Shown here one piece after another: positions 9,854 to 18,999 of a stretch of DNA of 64,000 nucleotides. The notes under the pieces are model-generated. The model saw only the letters and a list, made by a program, of their open reading frames with translations, ran no database searches and was not told where the DNA came from. The stretch spans positions 275,594 through 339,593 of the forward strand of contig DFLU01000005.1 of the NCBI GenBank assembly GCA_002375495.1, given 5' to 3'. The DNA is from Flavobacteriaceae bacterium UBA3611. Its GTDB lineage: Bacteria; Bacteroidota; Bacteroidia; Flavobacteriales; Flavobacteriaceae. Made by a program: the position numbers and the translations under genes. Positions within the stretch are counted from its first letter, which is position 1. Each line of letters opens with the position of its first letter.

Positions 9854-10753
9854 TTGAAAAAGTCATTTTACAGCAACGGCAAGTTACTACTTACAGGAGA
9901 ATACGTTGTTCTAGACGGAGCCACAGCCTTGGCCATTCCCACCAAGAAAGGACAAACGCTTACTGTTTCAGCTACTGAAGTTGAGGGCATCAAATGGCGA
10001 AGTATCGATGCTACTGAAAACTGTTGGTTTGAAGCACATATAGACTTAAATAAGCCCACTTCAAAATCAAATAACCCAGTGGAGCATACACTGAAGACCA
10101 TTCTAAAACAGGCAAAACAACTAAATTCAGATTTTCTAACAGACGCAGTGGGCTATCAGGTGGAAACTACACTTTCGTTTCCAAGAGACTGGGGATTGGG
10201 AAGTTCGTCTACGCTCATCAATAATATTGCCCAATGGGCCAAAGTAGATGCCTTTGCACTCCTGCATCAGTCATTTGGAGGTAGCGGTTACGACATCGCT
10301 GCCGCACAGCACAACAAGGCTATTTTTTATCAGATTAAAGATAGCACACCAACTACCCAAGAAGTTACCTTACCATGGGACTTTACAAACCAGTTATTTT
10401 TCGTGCATCGCAACAAAAAACAAGATAGCAAAGAAGGTATTTCGAAATACAAAGAAGCTAGACCCTCACAAAAAGAGATTGAACAAATTAGTGACCTGAC
10501 ACGAAAAATGCTTTTGTGCTATTCCATAAACGATTTTGAGCAATTGTTAATGGCTCACGAACGAATCATTTCTTCCATCATAGGACTTCCTACCGTGAAA
10601 GATTTGTTATTTCCAGACTTTTCAGGCACTGTAAAAAGCTTAGGCGCTTGGGGTGGCGATTTTGTACTTGCCACTGGCCCTATTGATACCATGGAGTATT
10701 TTAGAGAGAAGGGGTATACTACTATCATTCCATTTACTGAAATGAGCTTATAA
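9854..10753 (+). CDS. GYDIA family GHMP kinase (mevalonate-pathway kinase candidate)
   Basis: Small-molecule kinase of the GHMP superfamily, 299 residues, starting at TTG 9854; no upstream in-frame ATG exists and the protein begins directly with the conserved FYSNGKLLLTGEYVVLDG. The ATP loop is WGLGSSST near residue 116, and GGSGYDIAAAQ near residue 140 gives the subfamily its name. A glycine-rich GAWGGDFVLATG near residue 273 matches the C-terminal GHMP motif. It probably shares a transcript with HMG-CoA reductase. The substrate is not known from sequence. Mevalonate kinase and diphosphomevalonate decarboxylase are encoded elsewhere in the window, so phosphomevalonate is a candidate, by inference only. 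Confidence 0.88.
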   Translation: MKKSFYSNGKLLLTGEYVVLDGATALAIPTKKGQTLTVSATEVEGIKWRSIDATENCWFEAHIDLNKPTSKSNNPVEHTLKTILKQAKQLNSDFLTDAVGYQVETTLSFPRDWGLGSSSTLINNIAQWAKVDAFALLHQSFGGSGYDIAAAQHNKAIFYQIKDSTPTTQEVTLPWDFTNQLFFVHRNKKQDSKEGISKYKEARPSQKEIEQISDLTRKMLLCYSINDFEQLLMAHERIISSIIGLPTVKDLLFPDFSGTVKSLGAWGGDFVLATGPIDTMEYFREKGYTTIIPFTEMSL

Positions 10754-10781
10754 AAAAAGCCCCGATTTCTCGAGGCTTTTT
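10754..10781. terminator. Bidirectional terminator between convergent genes
   Basis: A hairpin pairing AAAAAGCC with GGCTTTTT around a small inner CG pairing, flanked by A and T runs so that it can act on both strands. It directly follows the GHMP kinase stop codon and lies 20 bases beyond the stop codon of the convergent PpiD gene. Confidence 0.8.
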
Positions 10782-10801
10782 ACTTTGATGTAGGAAACTG
10801 T

Positions 10802-12916
10802 TTAGAAGAAGTTCTTGCGATTATCTTCTATTTCTGCTGCCTCCTTTAATGCATTATACACATCTGTATTGATGGTTGGTGTACGCTGCGTATTTAATTG
10901 GTTTGCGTATGAAGCATAGTTATCTAAGCTTGGCGCAGGATTTACTGCCAACACACGAACTTTATACACACCGTTGTTTCCAACGAGTAGATCGGTTTCT
11001 TCACCAGCCTTCTTTCCGAAAGCAACGCCAACAACACTCGGCTCGTTACCAGCTCCAGGTAGTGTAGGTGCAGCCATGGTTACCGCAGTTGCATTTTGAA
11101 CGGTCACGCCTTGGCTTGCAGCAACCTCTTGAACAGTAGATCCTGTAACGCTTTCTTTAATCTTTTCGGCTTTCTTTTCTTTTCTCAAGATAGGAGTCAC
11201 TCTAGGTGAAGCTTCAGCTATGCTCATTAACCCTTTCGGATTCTTACGTGTTAATTGCGCTACAACATAGCCATCAGGTGTACTAAAACGCTTGATGTCT
11301 CCTACTTCGGTCTCTTCTTCAAAAGCCCATTTTATGATGGTTCTGTTATTTCCGATACCAGGAATGGTAGCATCTAGTTCACCTACTTTATTTACAGGCT
11401 TCACACCGTAACCAGAAGTTTTGGCTACTTCAGCAAAATCACCTTTTTTAGCTTCCAACTCGAATGAAGTTGCTTCACTAAATATGGTGTTCAAGGTTTT
11501 TTCACTCGCTTCGATATCACGAGTTACCGTTGCAATTTTCATTGCTTTTTGTTGGTTCTTTTGCCCTAATACCTCTACCAGGTGATAACCAAAACGTGTT
11601 TCTACAACACCCATATCACCTACATTCTTTTCGAAAGAATAATCTCTAAAGGCAGGCACCATCTGATTGTAAGGGAAGAAATCGTACACCCCATCTTTCT
11701 CTACACTAGCGATGTCTGAAGACATATCTTTTACAAAGGTTGTAAATTTAGATTTGTCCGTTTTCAAAATCGTCAACAAACTATCTGCAGTTGCTTTTGC
11801 TTCAGCTTTTGTTCTGCTAATGCTGTCTGCCTGGCTCAACCCAATAGGAATCAAGATATGGCGAACCTTCGCAGAATCTGGCAATTGGCGTACAGCAACA
11901 ACTTTACTCAAGTTTATTGTATTATCTACTCTGTAAGGACCGTAAATACTCCCTACTTCCATATTATAAATCGTGTCTTTAATAGATGCCGGGATATCTG
12001 ATTTGTACATCCATCGGTCTTGGTATGGGTTTTCAGAATTGGCATTTACAAACTCTTCAATATTGTCAGTGGTTCTAAAACCAGGGATGGTATCGTTTAA
12101 TTTTGAAACTTCATTAAATTCTACCGTTTCGTTTAATAAATCATTGATTTCAGCTTCCGCTTCAGCAATATCTTCTTCTGAAGCTTTTTCAGAAATACTG
12201 ATATACTGAAAATCTACTTGCGGCTCTACCGTAAATTCTTTTTTATGATTTTTAATGTAGGTTTCAATTTCAGCATCTGTTACCGGAACATCTTCGTCTG
12301 CAATTTTAGTAAATGGGATAAATGCATATTCCAAATTCACCTTATCATTCTCATAACGGTATTGCTGCTCCCCATCGACAAGGGTAGAAGCCAAGCCGCC
12401 CTTCACCATCGTAAAATACATGCTCTCTAAAACAACCGTCTTAGTACCTTTAATATAGTCATCCCACTGTTGTGATGCTTGTTGGTTGGTACGGATGCTC
12501 GCAACATACTCATCTAATTTTGCTTGGCTAAATTGTCCTGCTTCGTTCTGAAAAGTTGGATTTCCAGACAAATACGTGCTCAAGGCATCGTTCAACATGT
12601 CGTCTTGCACTGTTAAGCCAAGTTCTTCGTACTGCTCTTCTAACAACACGCGTTTCACTTCACGATCGTACACAGCGTTGATTGCCTGTCCTGGAGCTGC
12701 ATTCTGCGGAAGTTGCTTTTGCTGCGCCTCTACTTTGCTCATAAACTCAACTCGGTCTAAATCTACTCCGTTTACCGTAGCTACCGTGCTAACTGATTTA
12801 TCTGAAGAAAACCCTCCACTTTTAAGCACATCTGCCAAAACGAAAGAGAATAATGCCAACGCGATGATAATGATCAAGAACACCGAACGTTGTCTAATTT
12901 TATTTAAAACTGCCAT
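10802..12916 (-). CDS. PpiD/SurA-type membrane-anchored peptidyl-prolyl isomerase
   Basis: Predicted periplasmic foldase for outer-membrane and secreted proteins. The 704-residue protein has one N-terminal membrane anchor (about residues 12-30, rich in I, L and F), then a SurA_N-like chaperone region, then a parvulin PPIC domain beginning around VRHILIPIG near residue 350, then an extended C-terminal part. This is the PpiD layout of the Bacteroidota. It is the last gene of a long same-strand envelope group that starts with coaX, though 200 bases containing a hairpin separate it from the CNNM-type gene, so it may have its own promoter. Catalytic activity of the parvulin domain is not certain. 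Confidence 0.9.
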   Translation of the reverse strand: MAVLNKIRQRSVFLIIIIALALFSFVLADVLKSGGFSSDKSVSTVATVNGVDLDRVEFMSKVEAQQKQLPQNAAPGQAINAVYDREVKRVLLEEQYEELGLTVQDDMLNDALSTYLSGNPTFQNEAGQFSQAKLDEYVASIRTNQQASQQWDDYIKGTKTVVLESMYFTMVKGGLASTLVDGEQQYRYENDKVNLEYAFIPFTKIADEDVPVTDAEIETYIKNHKKEFTVEPQVDFQYISISEKASEEDIAEAEAEINDLLNETVEFNEVSKLNDTIPGFRTTDNIEEFVNANSENPYQDRWMYKSDIPASIKDTIYNMEVGSIYGPYRVDNTINLSKVVAVRQLPDSAKVRHILIPIGLSQADSISRTKAEAKATADSLLTILKTDKSKFTTFVKDMSSDIASVEKDGVYDFFPYNQMVPAFRDYSFEKNVGDMGVVETRFGYHLVEVLGQKNQQKAMKIATVTRDIEASEKTLNTIFSEATSFELEAKKGDFAEVAKTSGYGVKPVNKVGELDATIPGIGNNRTIIKWAFEEETEVGDIKRFSTPDGYVVAQLTRKNPKGLMSIAEASPRVTPILRKEKKAEKIKESVTGSTVQEVAASQGVTVQNATAVTMAAPTLPGAGNEPSVVGVAFGKKAGEETDLLVGNNGVYKVRVLAVNPAPSLDNYASYANQLNTQRTPTINTDVYNALKEAAEIEDNRKNFF

Positions 12917-13118
12917 TTTATCAAGTAATTAAACCTTTTTAATACCGTACCAAAAAGGTGTTTGTTTTTTTTGAACTAGTGGGCGAAAATACCATTTTCC
13001 CCCCATTTATGAAAACCTTTTACCGAAAAAAAATAAGGTGGATTTTTTCTTGTCAGCCGAAGGACAAAGCGAAGTTCGGCTCTTAAAAATCACAGTCTGT
13101 AATTTTAACAGCCAATCA

Positions 13119-14372
13119 TTAATTTTCCTCTTTCACTTCAAGCTCTACCAGTTCTATTTTGGTGCTCGACACTTCAAGAATGGTAATCTGGAAATCTTCG
13201 ATGGCTATGGTCTCCCCTTTCTGCGGAATTTGTTCGGTGACGTGAACAATCATACCGCCCAGCGTTTCATACGCTTCGCTTTCAGGAAGGTCTAATTTGT
13301 AAGCTTCATTTATATAATCTACCTCAAGTCGGGCAGAGAATTTATAACGCCCGTCGCTCAATTCGTCTTCGATAAGATCTACGCTATCGTGTTCATCTTC
13401 AATCTCACCAAACAACTCTTCAATTATATCTTCAACGGTAATAATTCCCGAAGTACCGCCATATTCATCTATCACCACTGCCATACTACGATGTTTTCTG
13501 GTTAGAATGTTAAGCACATCTTTTGCCAGCATGGTTTCTGGAACAAAAATCACTGGCATCAGTATTTTTTTGAGTGTCTGTGGCTTTTTGAACAACTCGA
13601 ACGAATGGGCATAGCCCAACACATCGTCTATGTTTTCTTTGTAAATAATAATCTTAGACAACCCTGTTTCAGTGAACATTTTTGCCAATTCTTTGGGTGT
13701 GGTCTGTATGTCTACCGCAACTACTTCGGTACGCGGAATCATTACTTCGCGCGACTTGATTTCAGAAAAGTCGAGTGCATTCTGGAAAATTTGTATCTCG
13801 CTATCAATTTCATCTTGAATCTCTACCGTCTCCATCTGTTCGCTGATATAATTTCCGAGTTCTATTTTGCTGAAAGTGAGCTGTACTGAATCACCTTCGG
13901 TTTTAAACAGCAACCGCAGCACTAAATCTGATATCCAAATGATAAATTCTGAAATAACCGCGAAGAACACATAGAAGAAATAGGCCGGAACAGCAAAGAT
14001 CTTCACCAAACGATTGGCATAAATCTGAAAAAACACCTTTGGCAAAAATTCAGCTGTCAATAAAATAACCAGGGTAGAGATGAGTGTTTGTATCAACAGA
14101 CCTGAAGCCCCTTCTATGGGGATGTATTCCATTAACAGATCCCCCATAAAAAAACCGTACACCACCAAAGCAATATTATTGCCCACGAGCATGGTGGCTA
14201 TAAATTTGGAAGGACGCGCTGTAATTTTTTGAAGCACTTTGGCCAGAAAATCATTTTGTTTCTTCTCTATTTCGATATGAATTTTATTAGAAGAAACATA
14301 CGCAATCTCCATCCCCGAAAAGAAGGCCGAGAACAGTAACGATGCAATAATGATAATAACGGTATAATCCAA
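13119..14372 (-). CDS. CNNM/CorC-type membrane protein (DUF21 + CBS + CorC_HlyC), hemolysin family
   Basis: Polytopic protein of the CNNM group, historically called hemolysin or TlyC; members are linked to magnesium and cobalt transport. Residues 1-150 form the DUF21 membrane domain with four hydrophobic segments. Two CBS domains follow around residues 200-330, including SREVMIPRTEVVAVD and KHRSMAVVIDEYGGTSG. The C-terminal CorC_HlyC domain ends the protein at residue 417. The start codon is TTG. It is a relative of GldE, but it lacks the gldD and ssb neighbours I would expect for GldE. It follows the small membrane protein by 85 bases in the coaX group. Confidence 0.9.
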   Translation of the reverse strand: MDYTVIIIIASLLFSAFFSGMEIAYVSSNKIHIEIEKKQNDFLAKVLQKITARPSKFIATMLVGNNIALVVYGFFMGDLLMEYIPIEGASGLLIQTLISTLVILLTAEFLPKVFFQIYANRLVKIFAVPAYFFYVFFAVISEFIIWISDLVLRLLFKTEGDSVQLTFSKIELGNYISEQMETVEIQDEIDSEIQIFQNALDFSEIKSREVMIPRTEVVAVDIQTTPKELAKMFTETGLSKIIIYKENIDDVLGYAHSFELFKKPQTLKKILMPVIFVPETMLAKDVLNILTRKHRSMAVVIDEYGGTSGIITVEDIIEELFGEIEDEHDSVDLIEDELSDGRYKFSARLEVDYINEAYKLDLPESEAYETLGGMIVHVTEQIPQKGETIAIEDFQITILEVSSTKIELVELEVKEEN

Positions 14373-14457
14373 TGTGTTGCGTTATGGTTTTGGGTTAGAT
14401 CTCTTTCTTAACTGGGTAAATAAAATACGGCATACTGCCACTAAACTGAACCCTACG

Positions 14458-14661
14458 TCAATCTTCGCCTCTTCTTCTTTTCTCTATATTTTTACGGAAC
14501 CTCCTTTTGAAAAAGAACATAAATATGGCCACTACTGTAAAAAATAAAAATAAATAGGCTCTGTTGCGATCAGTTTCCCAATTGGTAATCACCAAAAAAA
14601 TGGCAAAACCAGCCATAAAGAGGTACACATATTCGAAGAGTCGGTAAATTTTATCAGTCAT
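14458..14661 (-). CDS. Small two-helix membrane protein of unknown function
   Basis: A 67-residue protein starting at ATG 14661, whose first eight bases overlap the last codons of lptC in an ATGACTGA arrangement, which points to translational coupling. A longer in-frame start inside lptC is less likely. Two hydrophobic segments (about residues 10-25 and 33-50) are separated by the short polar loop NWETDRNR, and the C-terminus is very basic with many Arg and Lys. I do not recognise a family. Its position between lptC and the CNNM-type gene suggests an envelope role, but this is context only. Confidence 0.75.
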   Translation of the reverse strand: MTDKIYRLFEYVYLFMAGFAIFLVITNWETDRNRAYLFLFFTVVAIFMFFFKRRFRKNIEKRRRGED

Positions 14662-15223
14662 TCTGGATGTTATTTTTTTCAATAAGTTGCACGCCTTGGT
14701 TGTTGCGTGATATAAAGGTAGTAAAATCTTGGCTAGAGTCGAAACTGGCACCATTGTTTACAGAACCATCTTTTAAGATGATTTGGTAGGGTTGGTCTGT
14801 AAAAACCCATTCTTTTGCTTGGTCCCAGTAGAGCTGGTCTGCATTTAAAATCACACTATCGCTAGTCACCAAGACTACATTTTTCCGCAGGTCTACAATT
14901 CCGGTTTCTTCATACTTGATGGCATAATCTGAAATCACGGTACTCAATTTTCCATCTTCCCAGAAAAAAAGCTCTACTCCTTTCGGAAATTCTAAAAAGG
15001 GAAAATCAAAATTGGAATAATCTTTCATTTCAGGCGCCCTTAGATTGGCGACCACCTTTCCTGAGTCTGTATATTTCATATTAATGCCCTTCCCCTCTGC
15101 AAAAGGTAGGTTATCGCCCATAGCGAGTTTCTGGACATTTTGGTAATTGCCCTCACACGCAAAAAGCGTGATGACGAAAAGTATCGCCATCACGCTCTTA
15201 AACATATGTGGTATGTTAATCAT
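14654..15223 (-). CDS. lptC: LptC, periplasmic component of LPS export
   Basis: Member of the Lpt bridge that moves lipopolysaccharide from the inner to the outer membrane. The 189-residue protein has an N-terminal hydrophobic segment with a lipobox-like LFAC, so here LptC may be lipidated instead of being only membrane-anchored. The beta-jellyroll part shows the typical register GINMKYTDSGKV, AIKYEETGIVDLRKNVVL and ADQLYWDQ. The stop codon overlaps the next gene by eight bases, and the upstream TPR gene ends two bases before its start, so the three are co-transcribed. LpxB at the left edge of the window and LpxR further right belong to the same lipid A/LPS theme. Confidence 0.92.
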   Translation of the reverse strand: MINIPHMFKSVMAILFVITLFACEGNYQNVQKLAMGDNLPFAEGKGINMKYTDSGKVVANLRAPEMKDYSNFDFPFLEFPKGVELFFWEDGKLSTVISDYAIKYEETGIVDLRKNVVLVTSDSVILNADQLYWDQAKEWVFTDQPYQIILKDGSVNNGASFDSSQDFTTFISRNNQGVQLIEKNNIQND

Positions 15224-15225
15224 TC

Positions 15226-16581
15226 TTATAAGTTAGGCACTCTCACACTACCGCCAACCCAACAGTTAAAAGTAATGGTCTTACCTGCCATCCCTGAACT
15301 GAAGATGTCACTTTTCTGTGGTGCACGTGCTCTATACGATGAAGCAGCAGCTCTTGCATTGCTTGCAATACTTCCATCTACACGAGCAGCTTTTTCGGCC
15401 ATTTCTGCAGCCTTCCAGTTAATTGCTCTTTTCTCGAATGCTGTACTTCCACAGCTGTTAGAGCTGTCACCGTACATTTTTGCGATTCTCAAGTACGCAA
15501 CACCTAACGATGGGTTTTCTGCCAATGCCTTGTTGTAATAGCTACGTGCGCTACTCAAACTACCCTTTTTACGCATGTTTTCAGCAATACTGTAATACAC
15601 ACGAGCTTTGTCTTTTGGCTTCGTTTCCAACTCGGCTGCTTGGTTGTAATATTCCATTGCCTTGCTACCGTTGCCATCTTTTTCGGCCAATCTACCTAAA
15701 TAAAAAGCAGATTTTGCAGAAGGCTCTATGGTGTGTAATTGTTGTACCATTTTAAAGAACAATGGCGTATCACAATCTTTAGAATTCAGCTTTCCAGCAG
15801 CACTCTTTAACCAGTTTACATCAGTCTTTTTCTCTTCAAACAGCTTTTCGTACAACGGAATTAAGTTATCACAATCTGCTAATTTCCCTAATTTACCATT
15901 TACACTTCCTTTTACCTTTCCGTAGGCACCGAGATTGGTCTCATAGTTATTCTTATACTTGTTTTCTTTTGAAGTAAGCTTTTTTCCAGATTCTTCCTTA
16001 TCGATTAAGGCCGTTAGTTTTCCAGCTAACTCTACTTCTTCCTTTTCAAGCTTATCGATAATAGTATCGTATAAGTCGAAAACTTCCTGTACATTAATTT
16101 TCCCTTCCTCTTCAAGGTCTACACCCAGTGAAAAGTATGTGTACAAGCTTTTCGGACTCGTAAACGTTTCTTCATCTTTTTTGAAGGCAGCTTCGAACGC
16201 TTTGTATTGTTCCATTTTGGTACCGATACCAGCGTCGTATTTTACTTGGGCAATATTTGCCATTTCACGACCTACTTTCGTTTTAGATGGAAAATGCTGA
16301 ATACGCATCTGTACCGTCTTTTCTAAGTCTGAAATCTTGCTCTTGTCTCCTTTTTCGATAAAATCTTCGAACATCTTCGTACCGTATTGGTACACCGCCA
16401 CACTCCACGTAGGACATTTGTCTACCAAAGGTTGGTAATGCGGAAGAGCCGCTTGATAATTTTTTGCTTTGGCTGGAGCAGTAAATAAAGATCCTAGTGT
16501 CGCACATTCGTCTTGTGCAACCGCTTTGCTACCAAAGGCAACAAATAGTATCGCTGCAAGTAAAATTGCTTTCGTTTTCAT
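15226..16581 (-). CDS. Secreted TPR protein of the coaX-lptC operon
   Basis: A 451-residue protein with a signal peptide (MKTKAILLAAILFVAFGSKAVAQ); I take ATG 16581 and not the longer in-frame start 16 codons upstream. The N-terminal half is helical and charged, with a coiled-coil-like stretch near residues 185-230. The C-terminal half contains tetratricopeptide repeats, for example SAFYLGRLAEKDGNGSKAME and ARVYYSIAENMRKKG. Two Cys-bearing segments near the C-terminus may form a disulfide. It lies between the outer-membrane barrel and lptC with gaps of 25 and 2 bases. Family members in flavobacteria are unassigned; a scaffold role in the periplasm is inferred. Confidence 0.85.
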   Translation of the reverse strand: MKTKAILLAAILFVAFGSKAVAQDECATLGSLFTAPAKAKNYQAALPHYQPLVDKCPTWSVAVYQYGTKMFEDFIEKGDKSKISDLEKTVQMRIQHFPSKTKVGREMANIAQVKYDAGIGTKMEQYKAFEAAFKKDEETFTSPKSLYTYFSLGVDLEEEGKINVQEVFDLYDTIIDKLEKEEVELAGKLTALIDKEESGKKLTSKENKYKNNYETNLGAYGKVKGSVNGKLGKLADCDNLIPLYEKLFEEKKTDVNWLKSAAGKLNSKDCDTPLFFKMVQQLHTIEPSAKSAFYLGRLAEKDGNGSKAMEYYNQAAELETKPKDKARVYYSIAENMRKKGSLSSARSYYNKALAENPSLGVAYLRIAKMYGDSSNSCGSTAFEKRAINWKAAEMAEKAARVDGSIASNARAAASSYRARAPQKSDIFSSGMAGKTITFNCWVGGSVRVPNL

Positions 16582-16606
16582 AGTGTTAGTGTTTATAATA
16601 ATAAGG

Positions 16607-17848
16607 TTATTCATAATATCGTTTCTCAAACCATCTGTCGTTTAGCGACAAACTTAAAAAAGTATTGAAGAAATTCTCTTTTACTAAACCAAAATCTTTT
16701 GTTCCGCGTGTACCGATCTCAAAACCTATGTTTACGTTAGAGAATAATCTTCCTACGGGTAAACCAACTCCAAAAGATATGCCAAACTCATTTATATCCT
16801 GTCCGTTTACGTTAATCCCAGTCTCTTCAAACCTAAATCCGCCGCGGTAAACAACTCGTTGCCAGTAGTTTCCTAACGAATTATAATTCGGAATATAAAA
16901 TCCGCCAATTCTGTACTTACTGGCATCTTTGAATTCAACATTCGAAATATCGAACGTACGGTTGGTAAAATTACTTGTTTTTTGATCGGTGTATTCGGCA
17001 CCTATAAACCAAGACTTCACTTCCCCTATCCCCGCTCCGATGGTCCACTGTGAAGGAAATGTAAAATTGGTATCTCCAACTTTGATATCGCGGCTGTCGA
17101 TAACAGCTTCAGCACCCGTATCTGATTCTAAAAGCGTTGAAATATTTCTGCTGTTTTCTGAAGTAAAATCTGTTTCAGGGGTGTAGGTAAGCTCTGTGAA
17201 AAGGGTTAAGTTATCTTTTAATTTTTTTTGGTAGCTTACTCCCAAGTTAAAACTAAATCCGAGTAAATCACTTCGGTTTTGCTCCCGTGTACTATATTGT
17301 ATTCCGTCTTGACGGGCTGTTGCGATATTTTCGATATTTCCGAAGTTATAGTTTCCATCCACTCCAAAACTCAGCTCGTCTGTGATTCGATAGGCTACGG
17401 TCAAAAATGCTTTGTTCAACCCTCCCGTACCCGTGTATTGGGTGGTACCTGTAGGAGCGTCATCTTGCAGCTGGTATCCTACCGCTGTATACGGTATTAA
17501 CCCAAAACTCGCACCAAATCTTCCCATTGGGATACCAACAGCCACGTAATCTAAACTTGTGGTAGATGCCGTCTCTTGTTGCGTTTCTGTGTTTAACGTT
17601 TCACGCTTGTGGCTAGCTGCAATGGTAAAATCTACCAATCGCAAATTAGCTATCCCAGCCGGATTTTGTATGTTGAGGTGTATGCTATCGCTATAAACAC
17701 TAATGCCCCCCATTGATCTATTCTCTGCTGTTCCCTTAAACTTGAGGGTCCCGATTCCGTAAAAAGAATACGGCGATACAGTACCTTCTTGTGCTTGTGA
17801 AACTCCTATACCAAGGAGAATAAATACGATGAATAAGTTTCTTAACAT
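16607..17848 (-). CDS. Outer-membrane beta-barrel protein, FadL/PorV-like
   Basis: A 413-residue protein with a signal peptide ending VSQAQ and then SPYSFYGIGTLKFKG, SMGGISVYSD and NIQNPAGIANL, the start typical of the Bacteroidota FadL/OMPP1-like barrel group. The rest alternates polar and hydrophobic residues and ends with SLNDRWFEKRYYE instead of the usual terminal aromatic strand end. It starts two bases after the coaX stop codon, so the two are translated from one message. The transported ligand is unknown; a fatty-acid or hydrophobic-compound pore is only the family analogy. Confidence 0.8.
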   Translation of the reverse strand: MLRNLFIVFILLGIGVSQAQEGTVSPYSFYGIGTLKFKGTAENRSMGGISVYSDSIHLNIQNPAGIANLRLVDFTIAASHKRETLNTETQQETASTTSLDYVAVGIPMGRFGASFGLIPYTAVGYQLQDDAPTGTTQYTGTGGLNKAFLTVAYRITDELSFGVDGNYNFGNIENIATARQDGIQYSTREQNRSDLLGFSFNLGVSYQKKLKDNLTLFTELTYTPETDFTSENSRNISTLLESDTGAEAVIDSRDIKVGDTNFTFPSQWTIGAGIGEVKSWFIGAEYTDQKTSNFTNRTFDISNVEFKDASKYRIGGFYIPNYNSLGNYWQRVVYRGGFRFEETGINVNGQDINEFGISFGVGLPVGRLFSNVNIGFEIGTRGTKDFGLVKENFFNTFLSLSLNDRWFEKRYYE

Positions 17849-17850
17849 TC

Positions 17851-18576
17851 TTATGTATTATGTTGTAAAATATGGAGCAAGCCCTCCAACAAAAAATTGG
17901 GGTGGGCAAAGATGCTATTTTTTAGGCTATCTCGCAACAAATGAGCATCTCCTCCTGTTAAAATAATTGTAAAATCTGGAAATTGTTCGCGCCAAAAGGC
18001 TATGTATCCGTCGATTTCCTGTGCAATGCCGAAAAGCACGCCACTCTGTATGGCAGCTTCGGTACTGTCTCCGATGGTTTTTATGGGTAGTGTTGGTGTT
18101 AGTAACGGTAAATTTGCAGTAAACGTATGTAACGCTTTATAACGCATCATCACTCCTGGTGAAATAGCACCCCCCAAATACTGATTTTCTTCAGTGAGGA
18201 AGTCGTATGTAATACAACTCCCCGCATCAATCACCAAAACGTTTTTCTTCGGAAATTGGACAGCGGCGGCACTTACCAATGCAATTCTATCTACCCCTAG
18301 GGTATTTGGTGTGCTATATGTATTCTGAAACGGAACGCGGGTTTCTGAATCGAGCTGTACAAGATCGAATCGTTCGTTCAATAATTCTAGGGCAGCCTCC
18401 GGAACGTTTCCAACCGAAGAGACAATCGCTTTTTTTAGACTTGGATATTTTACGAGCAGGGTGCTAATTTCGTTAAGAACAGAATCTTTGGTAGCATGTA
18501 CGAGTTCTTCAAGCGCGGCGTCTTTAAAAACGGCGAGTTTGATACGGGTATTGCCAATGTCTATGATTAGGTTCAT
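17851..18576 (-). CDS. coaX: Type III pantothenate kinase
   Basis: Phosphorylates pantothenate, the first step of coenzyme A synthesis, in the cytoplasm. The 241-residue protein begins with the ASKHA phosphate-1 motif LIIDIGNTRIKLAVF. TLGVDRIALVSAA near residue 95 is the family signature, LVIDAGSCITYDF near residue 115 is the phosphate-2 motif, and GGAISPGVMMRYKALHTFT follows. It heads the seven-gene minus-strand envelope group, with the barrel gene two bases downstream. A perfect -7 element lies just upstream of the ATG. Confidence 0.96.
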   Translation of the reverse strand: MNLIIDIGNTRIKLAVFKDAALEELVHATKDSVLNEISTLLVKYPSLKKAIVSSVGNVPEAALELLNERFDLVQLDSETRVPFQNTYSTPNTLGVDRIALVSAAAVQFPKKNVLVIDAGSCITYDFLTEENQYLGGAISPGVMMRYKALHTFTANLPLLTPTLPIKTIGDSTEAAIQSGVLFGIAQEIDGYIAFWREQFPDFTIILTGGDAHLLRDSLKNSIFAHPNFLLEGLLHILQHNT

Positions 18577-18592
18577 TTTTTGCTAAAGACTG

Positions 18593-18600
18593 CAAAGTTA
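18593..18600 (-). promoter_or_regulatory. -7 element upstream of coaX
   Basis: On the minus strand TAACTTTG matches TAnnTTTG exactly, 16 bases upstream of the coaX ATG. No good TTTG is seen at the expected -33 distance, so confidence is moderate. Confidence 0.5.
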
Positions 18601-18664
18601 AGGCTTCGTTTCAAAAAAGCTGGTGTTACAACGGGGTAAAAACATATCCTTATGTAATCACAAT

Positions 18665-18724
18665 AAAAAAACCCATCTCGCCAAGGCGGATGAGTTTCGT
18701 GCTTATGGTGGCACCTCCAGGATT
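18665..18724 (-). repeat. Degenerate copy of tRNA-Phe 3' end plus terminator
   Basis: This 60-bp stretch repeats 18868-18927 with only a few mismatches, at an offset of 203 bp. It includes the terminator hairpin (18671-18695, with one mismatch in the outer stem) and, read on the minus strand, AATCCTGGAGGTGCCACCA, the T-arm and acceptor end of the tRNA. Similarity stops inside the T loop, so no complete tRNA is present. Confidence 0.8.
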
Positions 18725-18867
18725 CACCAGCACTGCGGCTGTTCCTTTAGTCCCAATCTTGCAAACCTTACCTGCCGGCAGGCAGGTACAAAACCGCACT
18801 ACCTTCGGCAGCTTCTTTTTTTTATAGTCCCAATACTTAGATAGCACGCTTTCTCATTTGCTCCCAT

Positions 18868-18898
18868 AAAAAAACCCATCTCGCCAAGGCGGATGGGT
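18868..18898 (-). terminator. Terminator of tRNA-Phe
   Basis: On the minus strand the arms ACCCATC / GATGGGT plus an inner CGCC / GGCG pairing form a hairpin with one bulged base, followed by a run of seven T. It begins about ten bases after the tRNA CCA end. Confidence 0.85.
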
Positions 18899-18908
18899 TT
18901 CGTGCTTG

Positions 18909-18927
<19 letters not shown>
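18868..18927 (-). repeat. Intact copy: tRNA-Phe 3' end and terminator region
   Basis: Reference copy of the 60-bp repeat. It spans the functional terminator and the 3' end of the intact tRNA-Phe gene. Confidence 0.8.
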
Positions 18928-18984
<57 letters not shown>

Positions 18985-18999
18985 TGCTTAAAGCGGGTG

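Noticed and set aside
12931..12963. Hairpin ACCTTTTT / AAAAAGGT upstream of the PpiD-like gene
   Set aside because: On the minus strand it has no T run after the stem, and the A/T-rich arms are weak. It could still be part of the 5' leader, but I cannot support a role.
13055..13081. Inverted repeat AGCCGAA / TTCGGCT after the CNNM-type gene
   Set aside because: The stem is seven base pairs with a 13-base loop and no T run on the minus strand, so I did not call it a terminator.
13119..14372. GldE gliding-motility assignment for the CNNM-type protein
   Set aside because: The domain layout would fit, but the gldD/ssb neighbourhood is absent and the gene is part of the coaX-lptC group.
18650..18847. 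A 65-codon open frame on the minus strand next to tRNA-Phe
   Set aside because: It reads through the degraded tRNA tail and its terminator hairpin, so it is explained by the repeat and not by a gene.
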